Positions 9,779-21,091 of a stretch of DNA of 64,000 nucleotides are shown one piece after another. The stretch is from NCBI GenBank assembly GCA_963709525.1, contig CAVPXB010000026.1, positions 22,540 through 86,539 on the forward strand. Reading direction: 5' to 3'. The translations under genes and the position numbers were made by a program. A model generated the notes under the pieces. It saw nothing but the letters and a program-made list of their open reading frames with translations. It was not told the DNA's origin and searched no databases. Position 1 is the first letter of the stretch; the number at the start of each line of letters is the position of its first letter. The DNA comes from CAIWHR01 sp963709525 (GTDB lineage: Bacteria > Pseudomonadota > Gammaproteobacteria > Burkholderiales > Casimicrobiaceae).

Positions 9779-10474
9779 TCATTGCCTGGGGGCGATCCCG
9801 TGCTCGATCGCCCACACCGCGGCCTGCACGCGCGACGAGAGCAGGAGCTTGCGCAGGATATGCTGGACGTGGATCTTGACCGTGCTCTCGGCCACGTCCA
9901 GCGTGCGGGCAATCTCCTTGTTGCTGGCACCCCTGGCCAGGAAGGCGAGTATCTCGCGCTCGCGCGGCGAGAGCGCCGGCGCAGCCGTCGTCGCGCCGCC
10001 GCTGCGGATCTCGCGCATCAACCGGGTCGACATTTCGGGCGACAGCACCGATTCGCCGGCCGCCGCGCGCCGGATCGATGCCACGAGAAAATCGCTGTCG
10101 ATGTTCTTCAGGAGATAGCCCTGCGCACCTGCGCGCAGCGCCGTCATCAGATCCTCGGAGTCCTCCGACACGGTCAACATGACGATCGGCGTCGCCGGCG
10201 CTTCCTTCAGTATCGCCTGCATCGCCTCGATGCCGGAGATGCCGGGCATGTTGAGATCGAGCAGAACGACATCCGGCCGTTGCGCAATCGCCACCTTGAT
10301 GCCCTCGAAGCCATCGGCTGCTTCGCCGACGATGGCGAAATCCGGGATGCGGGCGAGGAGCGCGATGATGCCGCGCCGGAAGAGCGTGTGGTCGTCGATG
10401 ACGACAACCCGAACCACAGAGGAGGTCGAGTCGGCGCGGCCGGGTCCGGGCCGCTGCGCAGCCGGGGTGGTCAC
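9779..10474 (-). CDS. narL: NarL-type nitrate/nitrite response regulator
   Basis: A 231-residue NarL/FixJ-family two-component regulator. The receiver domain (about residues 21-140) has the acidic pair DD at 27-28, phospho-acceptor Asp at residue 73 in LLDLNMPG, and the conserved Lys in YLLKN. The C-terminal LuxR-type helix-turn-helix (about 165-228) contains SPREREILAFLARGASNKEIA and the recognition helix region AESTVKIHVQHILRKL. Start codon overlaps the narX stop by 4 bases, so the pair is translationally coupled. It should activate the adjacent nar genes in response to nitrate through NarX. Confidence 0.93.
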   Translation of the reverse strand: MTTPAAQRPGPGRADSTSSVVRVVVIDDHTLFRRGIIALLARIPDFAIVGEAADGFEGIKVAIAQRPDVVLLDLNMPGISGIEAMQAILKEAPATPIVMLTVSEDSEDLMTALRAGAQGYLLKNIDSDFLVASIRRAAAGESVLSPEMSTRLMREIRSGGATTAAPALSPREREILAFLARGASNKEIARTLDVAESTVKIHVQHILRKLLLSSRVQAAVWAIEHGIAPRQ

Positions 10475-12387
10475 GCGCTCTCCGGTTGCGCCACGGGCAC
10501 GTTCAGCAGCACCTCGGTCCCCGCGCCGCGGCCGGAATGGACGTCGACGCGCGCACCGATCCGGGCGGCGCGCTCGCGCATGATCGACAGCCCGACGTGT
10601 TCGGCGCCCGAATCCGGCGCCGAGGCAACGTCGAAACCGCAGCCATCGTCGCGGACCTTGAACCGGTAGCCGGGGCCGCGCGCGAGTTCGATCTCGACCC
10701 TGGAGGCGCCGGCGTGCTTGCGCACGTTCGACAGCGCCTCCTGCAGGATGTGCATGACCTGCAGCTGGTCATCGGGGGCCAGCGGCATGGCCGAGCCGGT
10801 CGCCTTGAACTCGGTCGGGATGCCGGTCTGGTGCGCAAACCGGGACAGCAGCGTGCGCACGCCGAGCTCGACGTCGCCATCGCCGATCCGGGTGCGGAAG
10901 TGAACCAGGAGTTCGCGCACATCGGCGTAGGACTCGCGCACGCCGGCCTCGATTTCGTTCAGCACCCGCGCGGTTTCATCGGCATCCGGCACGGCCAGCG
11001 CCTTCCGCAGCATCTGGGTCTGCAGGTTGAGAAACGCCAGCGATTGCGCGATCGAGTCGTGCAGCTCCTGCGCCAGCAGGTTGCGCTCCTCGGCGATGGC
11101 GAGTTCCCGCTCCCGCGACACCAGTCGCAGGCTCTCGATCGCCACCCCGAGGTTCTGGCCCAGGCTCTCGTAGAGATGCCGCTCGTCGCTACCGATCTCG
11201 CGCGCTTCGCGGTAGAAGAGGTTGAAGATGCCGAGTCCCTGCTGCTGGGCGGCAATGGGGAACGCGGCGACAGTGACGAAACCCGCCTCGCGGCAATGCG
11301 GCAGCGTGATGTTGATCGGCGGACGACGGCCGTTGACGACATGGACGATGGTGGAACCACGCGTCGCCGCCTCGCCGCAGGCGCATTCGCCACGCGCGAG
11401 ACAGTGCTCCTTTTCGTGGAACGAAGCCGGCAGCCCGTCCTCGACGAAGAGGTGCAGCGTTTCGCCTTCGCGGGACACGAGGCGCACGGCACCCGCGGCG
11501 GCGCCCGACACCGCCAGCAGGCGCTTCAGGAACCCGCGGCTCAGCTCCTCCTGTGTCGACGGGGCGTTGAGCAGCGCGGTCATGTCGTAGAGCGTGGCCA
11601 GCCGCGCATTCTGTTGCGCCAGCGATTGCGTCTTGTCGGCGACCCGGGTTTCGAGCGTCCGGTAGGATTCCTGCAGCTCCTCGGCCATATGGTTGAAACC
11701 GGTGGCGAGCGCGCCGAACTCGTCCTTCGACTCCACCGGCAAACGAACGCCGAAGTCGCCGCGCGCCATCCTCTGCAGCCCCTCCTCGAGTTGGTGCACC
11801 GGGCGGATGATGAACAGGAACGAGAGGTAGATGAGCGCGACGGAACCGACGATCGCCAGCGCCACCAACGCGAGCTGGATCGTTCGCAACAGCGCCGTCG
11901 CCTGCGTGATGTCCTGCTCCAGGGTGGCGACCAGCGTGTTGACCACGGCGACGAACTGCTCGATGCGCTGGCGCGAGACGTCGAGCCCCCGGCCTTCCGC
12001 CGCAAGCGTCAGCGCCGGCTTGAGGAAGCGCCACTCGCGGTCAAGCTCGGCGAATTGGGCGGCAATCGCCTCGGTCCGCGGGACGAACAGCGGACGCGTC
12101 GGGTCGCCGATGCGCAGCGTCGCGACGACGTTCTCGAAGGCGACGATATCGTCCTTGATCAGCGACGCGTTGGCCGCCTTTCCGGAGGCCGGCGGCTGCA
12201 CTTCCTGGGCGAGGTAGGCAAGCCGATAGGTGCGCATCCGCAGGCTGCCGGCATCGTTGATCGCCGCCGCGCTGCCTTCGAGCCGCCACGACACGAGCAG
12301 CGTCAGGCCGATCGACACCAGCGCGACCGCCAGGAAGAAGACCTGGATGCCGACCAGTTTGGCGCTGAGTTTTCCGGGTTGCGACAT
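10471..12387 (-). CDS. narX: NarX-type nitrate/nitrite sensor histidine kinase
   Basis: A 638-residue membrane sensor kinase. Transmembrane helix 1 at about 11-33 is followed by the nitrate-binding P-box (INDAGSLRMRTYRLAYL, about 43-59), a periplasmic helical sensor, helix 2 at about 171-192, and HAMP at about 193-245. A GAF-like central region follows with a cysteine cluster (C329, C335, C337 in EHCLARGECACGE) reminiscent of the NarX central module. The HisKA_3 phospho-acceptor His is about residue 443 (AQELHDSIAQS) and the HATPase N and G boxes (EALSNVRKHAGA; DDGCGFD) lie at the C-terminus. Coupled to narL. An FNR-like box lies 66 bases upstream of its start. Confidence 0.95.
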   Translation of the reverse strand: MSQPGKLSAKLVGIQVFFLAVALVSIGLTLLVSWRLEGSAAAINDAGSLRMRTYRLAYLAQEVQPPASGKAANASLIKDDIVAFENVVATLRIGDPTRPLFVPRTEAIAAQFAELDREWRFLKPALTLAAEGRGLDVSRQRIEQFVAVVNTLVATLEQDITQATALLRTIQLALVALAIVGSVALIYLSFLFIIRPVHQLEEGLQRMARGDFGVRLPVESKDEFGALATGFNHMAEELQESYRTLETRVADKTQSLAQQNARLATLYDMTALLNAPSTQEELSRGFLKRLLAVSGAAAGAVRLVSREGETLHLFVEDGLPASFHEKEHCLARGECACGEAATRGSTIVHVVNGRRPPINITLPHCREAGFVTVAAFPIAAQQQGLGIFNLFYREAREIGSDERHLYESLGQNLGVAIESLRLVSRERELAIAEERNLLAQELHDSIAQSLAFLNLQTQMLRKALAVPDADETARVLNEIEAGVRESYADVRELLVHFRTRIGDGDVELGVRTLLSRFAHQTGIPTEFKATGSAMPLAPDDQLQVMHILQEALSNVRKHAGASRVEIELARGPGYRFKVRDDGCGFDVASAPDSGAEHVGLSIMRERAARIGARVDVHSGRGAGTEVLLNVPVAQPESA

Positions 12388-12452
12388 CGGGCAGGGGGAG
12401 GCGGCCGTGACGGTGATGAAGGCAAGGATTCTCGCACAGCCGACGCGACGCC

Positions 12453-12466
12453 TTGATCCTGGTCAA
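12453..12466. promoter_or_regulatory. Putative FNR/Anr/Dnr binding site
   Basis: TTGATCCTGGTCAA matches the TTGAT-N4-ATCAA consensus at 9 of 10 positions. It is 66 bases upstream of narX and about 250 bases upstream of the divergent ppdK. That spacing suits anaerobic control of narXL; an effect on ppdK is possible but less likely. No comparable site was seen in the short leaders of narK1, narK2 or narG. The rest of the 12388-12718 intergenic region shows nothing else recognisable. Confidence 0.6.
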
Positions 12467-12718
12467 GTGAGACGCTGGAAGTAGCAACGAGGCCACCTGG
12501 GTCGCAGTAGGATGATGGCACCAACGCCGACGCGAGGTCGGCCGCCGGACGTCCGATCGACCCGATCGCCCACGCCTGTGCCGGCAACAGCCGTCGGTCA
12601 AGTTCAATTGAGGGTCAGCGGCAGCGTACCACCTCTATCCCAACGGGTTCGATCGAGTCCTTCCGAGGACGCGCTCCCGGTCCTGCCGCACGAACGGACC
12701 CCCCAACGGAGAACAAGA

Positions 12719-15517
12719 ATGAGCGAGTCTCGGTTTCTTTTTGCGTTCGAACAGGGCGACCCGCGCGACAAGATGCTGCTGGGTGGCAAGGGGGCCAACC
12801 TCTGCGCGATGACGCAGATCGGCCTCAACGTGCCGCCGGGCTTCGTCATCTCCACCGAGGCCTGCCTCGCCTACCTCGCGCAGCAGGCGCTGCCGATCGG
12901 CCTGATGGAAGGCGTACGCGCGCGCATGGCCGAACTCGAGCGCAAGACCGGCAAGGGTTTCGGCAGTGCGGCGCATCCGTTGCTGATCTCGGTGCGTTCG
13001 GGTTCGGCGATGTCGATGCCGGGGATGATGGACACCATCCTCAACCTCGGCCTCAACCCGGCCACGCTTGCCGGGCTGATCGCCGAAACCGCCAACCCGC
13101 GCTTTGCCTACGACGCGTGGCGGCGTTTCATCCAGCTTTTCGGCAAGATCGCGATGGGCGTGCCCGACGAAAGCTTCGACGAAGCGATGGCCGCGCTGAA
13201 GCGCCGCGTCGGCGCGGCGCAGGACGTCGATCTCACCGCCGAGCAGCTGCACGAACTGGCGGACGCGTTCCTCACCCTGTACCAGAAGCACACTGGCACG
13301 CCGTTCCCCGTCGATCCCTATGCGCAGCTCGAACTGGCCGTGCAGGCGGTGTTCCGCTCGTGGATGGGCAAGCGCGCGGTCGACTACCGGCGCCAATTCC
13401 GCATCACGCCGGACATGGCGAACGGCACCGCCGTCAACATCTGCACGATGGTGTTCGGCAACATGGGCGACGACTCGGCGACCGGTGTGGGCTTCACCCG
13501 CAACCCGGGCACCGGCGAAAATGTCATCTACGGCGAGTACCTCACCAATGCGCAGGGCGAGGACGTCGTCGCCGGCATCCGCACGCCCAAGCCGATCGCG
13601 GCGATGGCCGACGAGATGCCGCAGCTGTACGCCGAGCTCATCGCGCTGCGCGACCGGCTGGAGACCCATTACAGGGAAGTCCAGGATTTCGAGTTCACGA
13701 TCGAGAAGGGCCGCCTTTATTGCCTTCAGACCCGCAACGGCAAGATGAACGCCCGGGCGATGGTCGTCACTTCGGTCGAGATGTGCGACAGCGGGCTCAT
13801 CAGCCGCGAACAGGCGCTGCTGCGGATCAATCCGATGCTGCTCGAGCAGCTGCTGGTGCCGACACTCAATCTGGCACACAACGTGAAGCCGCTGGCGCAG
13901 GGACTGCCGGCATCGCCCGGCGCCGCATCGGGGCTGATCGTCTTCGACGCCGACACCGCGGAGGAACGCGGCAAGCGCGGCGAACGGCTGATCCTCGTCC
14001 GCGAGGAAACCAAGCCCGAGGACATCCACGGCTTCTTCGCGGCGCAGGGCATCCTCACCTCGCGCGGCGGCAAGACCTCGCACGCGGCGGTGGTCGCGCG
14101 CGGCATGGGAAAGCCCTGCGTGTCCGGATGCGAGGCGATAGCGATCGACGTCCGCGCGCGTCGCGCGCAGATCGGCAGCACCGTGCTGCATGAAGGCGAC
14201 GTCATCACCATCGACGGCTCGACCGGCAACGTGTATCCGGGAAGGATCCCGACCGTCGAGGCCGAGTTCTTCGACGATTTCGGCAAGCTCCTGTCGTGGG
14301 CGGACGACGTGGCCCGCCTCGACGTGATGGCCAACGCCGACACGCCCATCGACGCCGAACGGGCGCGCAAATACGGCGCGATGGGCATCGGCCTGTGCCG
14401 CACCGAGCGCATGTTCAATGACCCGTTGCGGCTGCCGATCGTCCAGGAGATGATCCTCGCCGACACGCCCGAAGCGCGGCAGATCGCGCTCGACCGCCTG
14501 CTGCCGATCCAGCGCGGCGACTTTGTCGGCATCTTCACGGCGATGAACGGGTTGCCGGTGACCGTGCGGCTCCTCGATCCGCCGATGCACGAGTTCCTCC
14601 CCACCGCCGCGCAACTCGAGTACGAGATCTCGCATCTGCGCCACCTGCAACGCGCGACCCGCTCGATCGCCGAGCTGCCCGAGACGCTCAAGATGCTCGA
14701 TCCGGACCTGCCGCGCGATTACGTCGACAGCATCGGCAAGTTGCAGGCGAGCCTCACCGAGTACCATCAGAACCGACGCGACGACGACGCGCTGGAGCGC
14801 CGCGAAGCGATGCTGAAAAAAGTGCACACGCTGACCGAGGTAAACCCGATGCTGGGCCACCGCGGCGTGCGCCTGGGCGTCACCTACCCGGAGATCTACG
14901 ACATGCAGGTGCGCGCGATCCTCGAAGCGGCGGCCGAATGCGTGAAGCAAGGCGTGGTCGTGCATCCGGAGATCATGGTGCCGCAGGTCGCGACCGTGCA
15001 GGAGCTGATCCGCGTGCGGGCGATGATGGACCAGGAGATGACGCGGGTCCAGGCGGCTTACGGCGTCAAGCTCGACGTCAAGTTCGGCACCATGGTCGAG
15101 GTCGTGCGCGCCTGCCTGCGCGCCAGCCGGCTTGCCGACGTCGCGGAGTTCTTCTCGTTCGGCACCAACGATCTCACGCAGGCGACCTTCTCGTTCTCGC
15201 GCGAGGACGCCGAGAACAAATTCCTGCCCTTCTACATCGAAAACGGCATCCTGCGCGACAACCCGTTCGAGATCCTTGACGTCAAGGGCGTCGGACGGCT
15301 GATGCAGCTCGCCATCGAGTGGGGGCGCGCCAAGCACCCCGACCTCAAGGTGGGGATCTGCGGCGAGCATGGGGGGCAGCCGGACTCGATCCGCTTCTGC
15401 CATTACGCGAACCTCAACTACGTGTCGTGCTCGGGGCCGCGGGTGCCGATCGCGCGCCTTGCCGCGGCGCAGGCAAAGCTCAAGGAGGCAGAGTACGGCG
15501 CCGGGTTGTTCGACTGA
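12719..15517 (+). CDS. ppdK: Pyruvate, phosphate dikinase
   Basis: A 932-residue PPDK that interconverts pyruvate + ATP + Pi and phosphoenolpyruvate + AMP + PPi, for glycolysis or gluconeogenesis. The N-terminal ATP-grasp domain begins FAFEQGDPRDKMLLGGKGANL (nucleotide-binding loop) and includes VRSGSAMSMPGMMDTI. The central swivelling domain has the phosphohistidine site GGKTSHAAVVARGMGKPCVSG. The C-terminal TIM barrel has SFGTNDLTQ and the catalytic Cys in GICGEHGG. All are intact and length is normal. The ATG at 12719 gives the standard MSESRFLFAFEQG start; 200 bases of open frame upstream are not conserved-looking. It is divergent from narX and convergent with the GGDEF/EAL gene. Confidence 0.98.
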   Translation: MSESRFLFAFEQGDPRDKMLLGGKGANLCAMTQIGLNVPPGFVISTEACLAYLAQQALPIGLMEGVRARMAELERKTGKGFGSAAHPLLISVRSGSAMSMPGMMDTILNLGLNPATLAGLIAETANPRFAYDAWRRFIQLFGKIAMGVPDESFDEAMAALKRRVGAAQDVDLTAEQLHELADAFLTLYQKHTGTPFPVDPYAQLELAVQAVFRSWMGKRAVDYRRQFRITPDMANGTAVNICTMVFGNMGDDSATGVGFTRNPGTGENVIYGEYLTNAQGEDVVAGIRTPKPIAAMADEMPQLYAELIALRDRLETHYREVQDFEFTIEKGRLYCLQTRNGKMNARAMVVTSVEMCDSGLISREQALLRINPMLLEQLLVPTLNLAHNVKPLAQGLPASPGAASGLIVFDADTAEERGKRGERLILVREETKPEDIHGFFAAQGILTSRGGKTSHAAVVARGMGKPCVSGCEAIAIDVRARRAQIGSTVLHEGDVITIDGSTGNVYPGRIPTVEAEFFDDFGKLLSWADDVARLDVMANADTPIDAERARKYGAMGIGLCRTERMFNDPLRLPIVQEMILADTPEARQIALDRLLPIQRGDFVGIFTAMNGLPVTVRLLDPPMHEFLPTAAQLEYEISHLRHLQRATRSIAELPETLKMLDPDLPRDYVDSIGKLQASLTEYHQNRRDDDALERREAMLKKVHTLTEVNPMLGHRGVRLGVTYPEIYDMQVRAILEAAAECVKQGVVVHPEIMVPQVATVQELIRVRAMMDQEMTRVQAAYGVKLDVKFGTMVEVVRACLRASRLADVAEFFSFGTNDLTQATFSFSREDAENKFLPFYIENGILRDNPFEILDVKGVGRLMQLAIEWGRAKHPDLKVGICGEHGGQPDSIRFCHYANLNYVSCSGPRVPIARLAAAQAKLKEAEYGAGLFD

Positions 15518-15590
15518 GGACCGGCCTCGCCTCGAACGGGCTCCCGGACGCGGCGTCGGGGGCCCGGCGTGCCTGCCGGCGTGCGGAGCG

Positions 15591-18500
15591 TCAGCCCACG
15601 GTCTCCAGCTCGGGTTCGACCCGCCAGGCCGCTGCCTCTCCGGCCGGCAGCGGACGGGCGTAGTAGTAGCCCTGCGCGTATCCGCATCCGTGCGCACGCA
15701 GGAAGTCGCGTTGGGCCATGGTCTCCACACCCTCGGCCATCACGGCCATGCCCATATTGCGTCCCATGGCGATGATGGCCGATACGATCTCGCGATCATC
15801 GGCGTCCTCGCCCAGGCCCGCGACAAAGCTGCGATCGATCTTGAGCGTATCGATGGGGAAACGCTTCAGCGCAGCCAGCGATGAGTAGCCGGTTCCGAAA
15901 TCGTCGATGGCGATCTTGATGCCGAGCGCCTTCAGTCCGCGCAGGGTGACGATGGCCTCGTCGGGATACTCGGTGATCGCCGACTCGGTGATCTCGAGTT
16001 CCAGCACGTTACCGGGCAAATCGGCTTCGGCGAGAATGCGCCGGAAACTGCCCACCAGATCGTGGTGGCGGAACTGCCGCGGCGAAAGGTTGATCGCCAT
16101 CGTGAATCGCGGCTTGCCCTCGTCGAGCCACTGCCGAGCCTGACGGCAGGCCGCGCGCGAGACCCACTCGCCGATCGGAACGATGAGGCCGGTGTCTTCC
16201 GCGACCGGAATGAAACCATCCGGCGGCACGCGTCCCATCGAGGATTCCCAGCGCACCAGCGCCTCGAAGCCCACCAACGCCTCGTCTTCCAACCGGACCT
16301 GGGGCTGGAATTCGAGCAGGAACTGCCCGGTGGCCAGCGCCCGGCGCAGCGCGGCTTCGAGGTCGAGCCGCTCGCGCGCCATCCGGGTCAGGCTTTCCGT
16401 GTAGAGCCGGAAAGTGTTGCGGCCGCCCTCCTTGGCCTTGTACATCGCCGTATCCGCGTCGCGAATGAGCTGCGCGGCGTCCGGTGCGCTGCCCGGGCAC
16501 AGCGCGATGCCGATGCTCACGGTCGCGTAGACCTCGCGCCCGCCCGACAGCAGGAATGGCACCGCCATGTTGTCGATGATCGACTGGGCAAGGGAAGCGG
16601 CATCCTCGGGCCGGTGGATCGATTCCAGCAATATTGCGAACTCGTCGCCGCCGAGGCGAGCCAGCGTATCCTCGCTGCGCAGGCGCGCCCGCAGCCGCTG
16701 CACGATCCCCAGCAGCAACTCGTCGCCCACCGGATGCCCCAGGCTGTCGTTGACGTTCTTGAACCGGTCGACGTCGAGGAACAGCAGGGCGAGTTTGCGG
16801 CCATGCCGCTGTGCCCCCTCCAGCGCGTGCTCGATACGGGTATTGAAAAAGGCGCGGTTCGGCAGGTCGGTCAGCGAATCGTAGTGCGCGAGATGGTACA
16901 TCTGCGCGGCCGAGCGCTTGAGCTGCCCGATATCGGAAAACACCGCGACGAAGTTGGTGAGGTGTCCGTTCGCATCGCGAACGCCATTGATCGTGAGCCA
17001 CTCGGGGTAGATCTCGCCGGATTTGCGCCGGTTCCAGATCTCGCCCTGCCACGTCTCGCCGCCGTGCAGACGCCGCCACATGTCGCGATAGAACGCGGCG
17101 TCCTGCCGGCCGGAGTTGAGCAATGCGGGCGTGCGCCCGATCGCATCGTCTCTTTCGTAGCCGGTGATCTCGGTGAACGCGCGGTTGACACCGAGGATCT
17201 TGCCTTCGGTATCGGCAACGAGCACGCCTTCGGCCGTGCTTTCGTAGACGACGGCCGCCTGGCGCAGCGATTCTTCCGCCGCCTTGCGCGCGGTGATGTC
17301 GATGAGCGAGGCGATCACCTGCCCGGTACCGGGAACCGGCGCCGCCGAAACCAGGCACCAGCCTTCGCGGCCGTCCGCGTTGAGATAGCGGATCTCGAAC
17401 TCGCGGCGATGCTCCTCCGCCGACAGCGAGTTGTGTGCCACCTGCATCGACTGCAGCCGTGGGCGCTCGGAGGGATGCGCGAACTCGAGGTAGTTGTGGC
17501 CGACCAGCGCCTCCGCCGACAAGCCGGAAATCGCTGCCGCCCGGCTGTTGGCAAGCAGAATGCGCATGTCGGAATCGGTCAGCAGCAAGCCGGCGCCGGC
17601 GACCTCGAACAAGGTCCGGTAGGTGGCCTCCGAGCGCCGCAGTCGCGCCTCGCCCTCCCGGCGCTGCGTGATGTCGAGCGAGGTGCTGATGTAGAGCTCG
17701 CGACCGTCGCCGCCGCAGAAGCGCCGGCTCGATATCAGCACGTCGAACGTCGAGCCGTCCTTCCTTCGCGCGGCGATCTCGCGCACATCGGCGCCGGTCG
17801 CCTTCAGTGCGGCGACGATCCGCGACGGCACCCGCGCGTCGGCGCAATGCCGAAGCAGCGAAGTCCCGAGAACCTCATCCTGGTCGACGTATCCCCACAA
17901 CACGAGGAAAGCGCGATTGGCGAACACGCAGCATCCGTCGGCATCGACGATGGTGCAGGCGTTGAGCGAGTGCTCGATGGCGACGCTGCGCAGTTGCAGC
18001 GCGTCGGTTGCCGCCTTCATGTCCGAGACATCGCGCGTCACGCCAACCATGCCGCGCGGGCGTCCCTCGGAATCGAACAGCAGGCTGGCGCTCACCTCGC
18101 CGATGAACGTCGTGCCATCGGCGCGCAGCATGCTGTAGGTGGAGCTTCCGCCGCGCGCGCCGCCGCGGACGGCCTGAATCGCCTCCAGCGCGCGGTCGCG
18201 ATCCGCGGGGGCGAAGAAGTCGCCCACGCTCCTGCCGTACACATCCTCCGGTCGGGCGAGGCGGAGGAACTCCACGATGCGGTCCGACATGTAGGTGATC
18301 CGACCATCGAGATCGGTCAGCGTGATGCCCTCCGGGGAAACCTTGATCACGCTGCGGTAGAGTTCTTTCGCCTCGCGCAGCGCCGAAAGCGTCGCGGCAA
18401 GCTCAACGGTGCGTGCGGCCACCCGCCGGCGCAGCGCCCGGTTCCACAGCATGAGCACGAGCGCCAGCCCGCCGGCCGCCGCGACCAGGTAGACGGCCCA

Positions 18501-19310
18501 GCGCGAAAGCTGCGACGACTCGACGACGGACGAGCCTCGCCACCGCCGTTCGATCGTCGCCATTTCCTCCGCCGTGATGGCGTCGAATCCGCGCTGCACG
18601 AGATCGAGGAGCGCCCGATCGTCCTTGTGCACCGCGCGGTGGAATTCCCCCGTGTAGATCGGGTCGGTGTGATGAACGTCGCCGACGAGGCCCAGCTTGT
18701 TGAGGTAATGGTGCGCCGGCGGAACGTCCATGCAAAAGACCGACACGTGCTTCTTGCCGGCTTGCACGACCATGTCTTCATAGCTGCGGAACAGCCGGAT
18801 CGATTCGACGCCGGCGGCCTTGAGTCGGTCGATGCAGGCGTCCCCGTCCTTTGCCCCGATGGTGAAACCGCGGGCGGTCCCCAGATCCGAAATGCCGGCG
18901 ATATCGGCGTTGAAGAAGATCGCGACGTCGATCTGCGCATAGGGACGGGTGAAAGCGTAGACCTGCTCGCGCTCGGGGGTGCGGAAGATGGTGTCGATGA
19001 CGTCGGCGTTGCGTTCCGCCATCGCCTTCTGGGCGAGGGCCCAGTCGCTCGCCTGCAGGTCGACCCGCAACCCGGTCTTCTGTTCCCACAACGCCCAGCT
19101 GTCGGGCAGGATTCCGCGCAGCTTGCCGTCCTGGTCGCGAAAGACGTACGGCGGGTAATTGTCGTCGGAGACGACCCGGATCGACGTGCGTTCCGGCGCC
19201 ACCGCGCTTTGCCCCGCGGCCACGGCGAGCGACAGCCAGGCGCCGCACGCCGCGGTGACGACAAGCCGTACCAGAAGCCGTTTGCCCAAGAAAGCCCCGC
19301 AATTGCCCAC
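15591..19310 (-). CDS. Solute-binding/PAS/GGDEF/EAL sensor for cyclic-di-GMP turnover
   Basis: A 1,239-residue inner-membrane signalling protein. A signal sequence (about 10-33) is followed by a periplasmic SBP_bac_3 domain (about 44-265, beginning IRVVSDDNYPPYVFRD), one transmembrane helix (AVYLVAAAGGLALVLMLW, about 272-289), then four PAS domains (about 310-800). The GGDEF domain follows, with intact catalytic motif GGDEF in LARLGGDEFAILLE, then the EAL domain with EAL in VGFEALVRW and DDFGTGYSSL. Both enzymatic motifs look competent for diguanylate cyclase and phosphodiesterase, so net activity cannot be called. The N-terminus should bind a small amino acid-like ligand. Its start is about 190 bases from the yejF stop, same strand. 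No frameshift seen. Confidence 0.95.
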   Translation of the reverse strand: MGNCGAFLGKRLLVRLVVTAACGAWLSLAVAAGQSAVAPERTSIRVVSDDNYPPYVFRDQDGKLRGILPDSWALWEQKTGLRVDLQASDWALAQKAMAERNADVIDTIFRTPEREQVYAFTRPYAQIDVAIFFNADIAGISDLGTARGFTIGAKDGDACIDRLKAAGVESIRLFRSYEDMVVQAGKKHVSVFCMDVPPAHHYLNKLGLVGDVHHTDPIYTGEFHRAVHKDDRALLDLVQRGFDAITAEEMATIERRWRGSSVVESSQLSRWAVYLVAAAGGLALVLMLWNRALRRRVAARTVELAATLSALREAKELYRSVIKVSPEGITLTDLDGRITYMSDRIVEFLRLARPEDVYGRSVGDFFAPADRDRALEAIQAVRGGARGGSSTYSMLRADGTTFIGEVSASLLFDSEGRPRGMVGVTRDVSDMKAATDALQLRSVAIEHSLNACTIVDADGCCVFANRAFLVLWGYVDQDEVLGTSLLRHCADARVPSRIVAALKATGADVREIAARRKDGSTFDVLISSRRFCGGDGRELYISTSLDITQRREGEARLRRSEATYRTLFEVAGAGLLLTDSDMRILLANSRAAAISGLSAEALVGHNYLEFAHPSERPRLQSMQVAHNSLSAEEHRREFEIRYLNADGREGWCLVSAAPVPGTGQVIASLIDITARKAAEESLRQAAVVYESTAEGVLVADTEGKILGVNRAFTEITGYERDDAIGRTPALLNSGRQDAAFYRDMWRRLHGGETWQGEIWNRRKSGEIYPEWLTINGVRDANGHLTNFVAVFSDIGQLKRSAAQMYHLAHYDSLTDLPNRAFFNTRIEHALEGAQRHGRKLALLFLDVDRFKNVNDSLGHPVGDELLLGIVQRLRARLRSEDTLARLGGDEFAILLESIHRPEDAASLAQSIIDNMAVPFLLSGGREVYATVSIGIALCPGSAPDAAQLIRDADTAMYKAKEGGRNTFRLYTESLTRMARERLDLEAALRRALATGQFLLEFQPQVRLEDEALVGFEALVRWESSMGRVPPDGFIPVAEDTGLIVPIGEWVSRAACRQARQWLDEGKPRFTMAINLSPRQFRHHDLVGSFRRILAEADLPGNVLELEITESAITEYPDEAIVTLRGLKALGIKIAIDDFGTGYSSLAALKRFPIDTLKIDRSFVAGLGEDADDREIVSAIIAMGRNMGMAVMAEGVETMAQRDFLRAHGCGYAQGYYYARPLPAGEAAAWRVEPELETVG

Positions 19311-19440
19311 CGCGCCAAATCTTCAGCGCCCTGTCCGGTTAACGGCAAATGCTCCGGGATCCTGAGTGTCCCGACACCAAGAGGCTCGATTTGGGCCCTG
19401 CGTGCCCGCAGCAAGGAGGACGGTGCCGGGTCAAGCGTGC

Positions 19441-19467
19441 AGCAACGCACCATCCTGGTGCGTTGCT
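19441..19467 (-). terminator. Hairpin after yejF, probable terminator
   Basis: AGCAACGCACCA - TCC - TGGTGCGTTGCT is a perfect 12-bp stem with a 3-base loop, about 30 bases beyond the yejF stop in the direction of transcription. No long U tract follows on the minus strand, so it may be an attenuating or RNA-stabilising hairpin rather than a classical terminator. It sits in the 19311-19497 gap before the GGDEF/EAL gene. Confidence 0.55.
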
Positions 19468-19497
19468 TGAGCGGACGGACCGTGCAGCGCAGGTCCC

Positions 19498-21090
<1,593 letters not shown>

Positions 21091-21091
21091 C

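Noticed and set aside
12635..15730. Open frame of over 1,000 codons on the minus strand
   Set aside because: Antisense to ppdK, which has all catalytic motifs; the minus frame has no recognisable domain.
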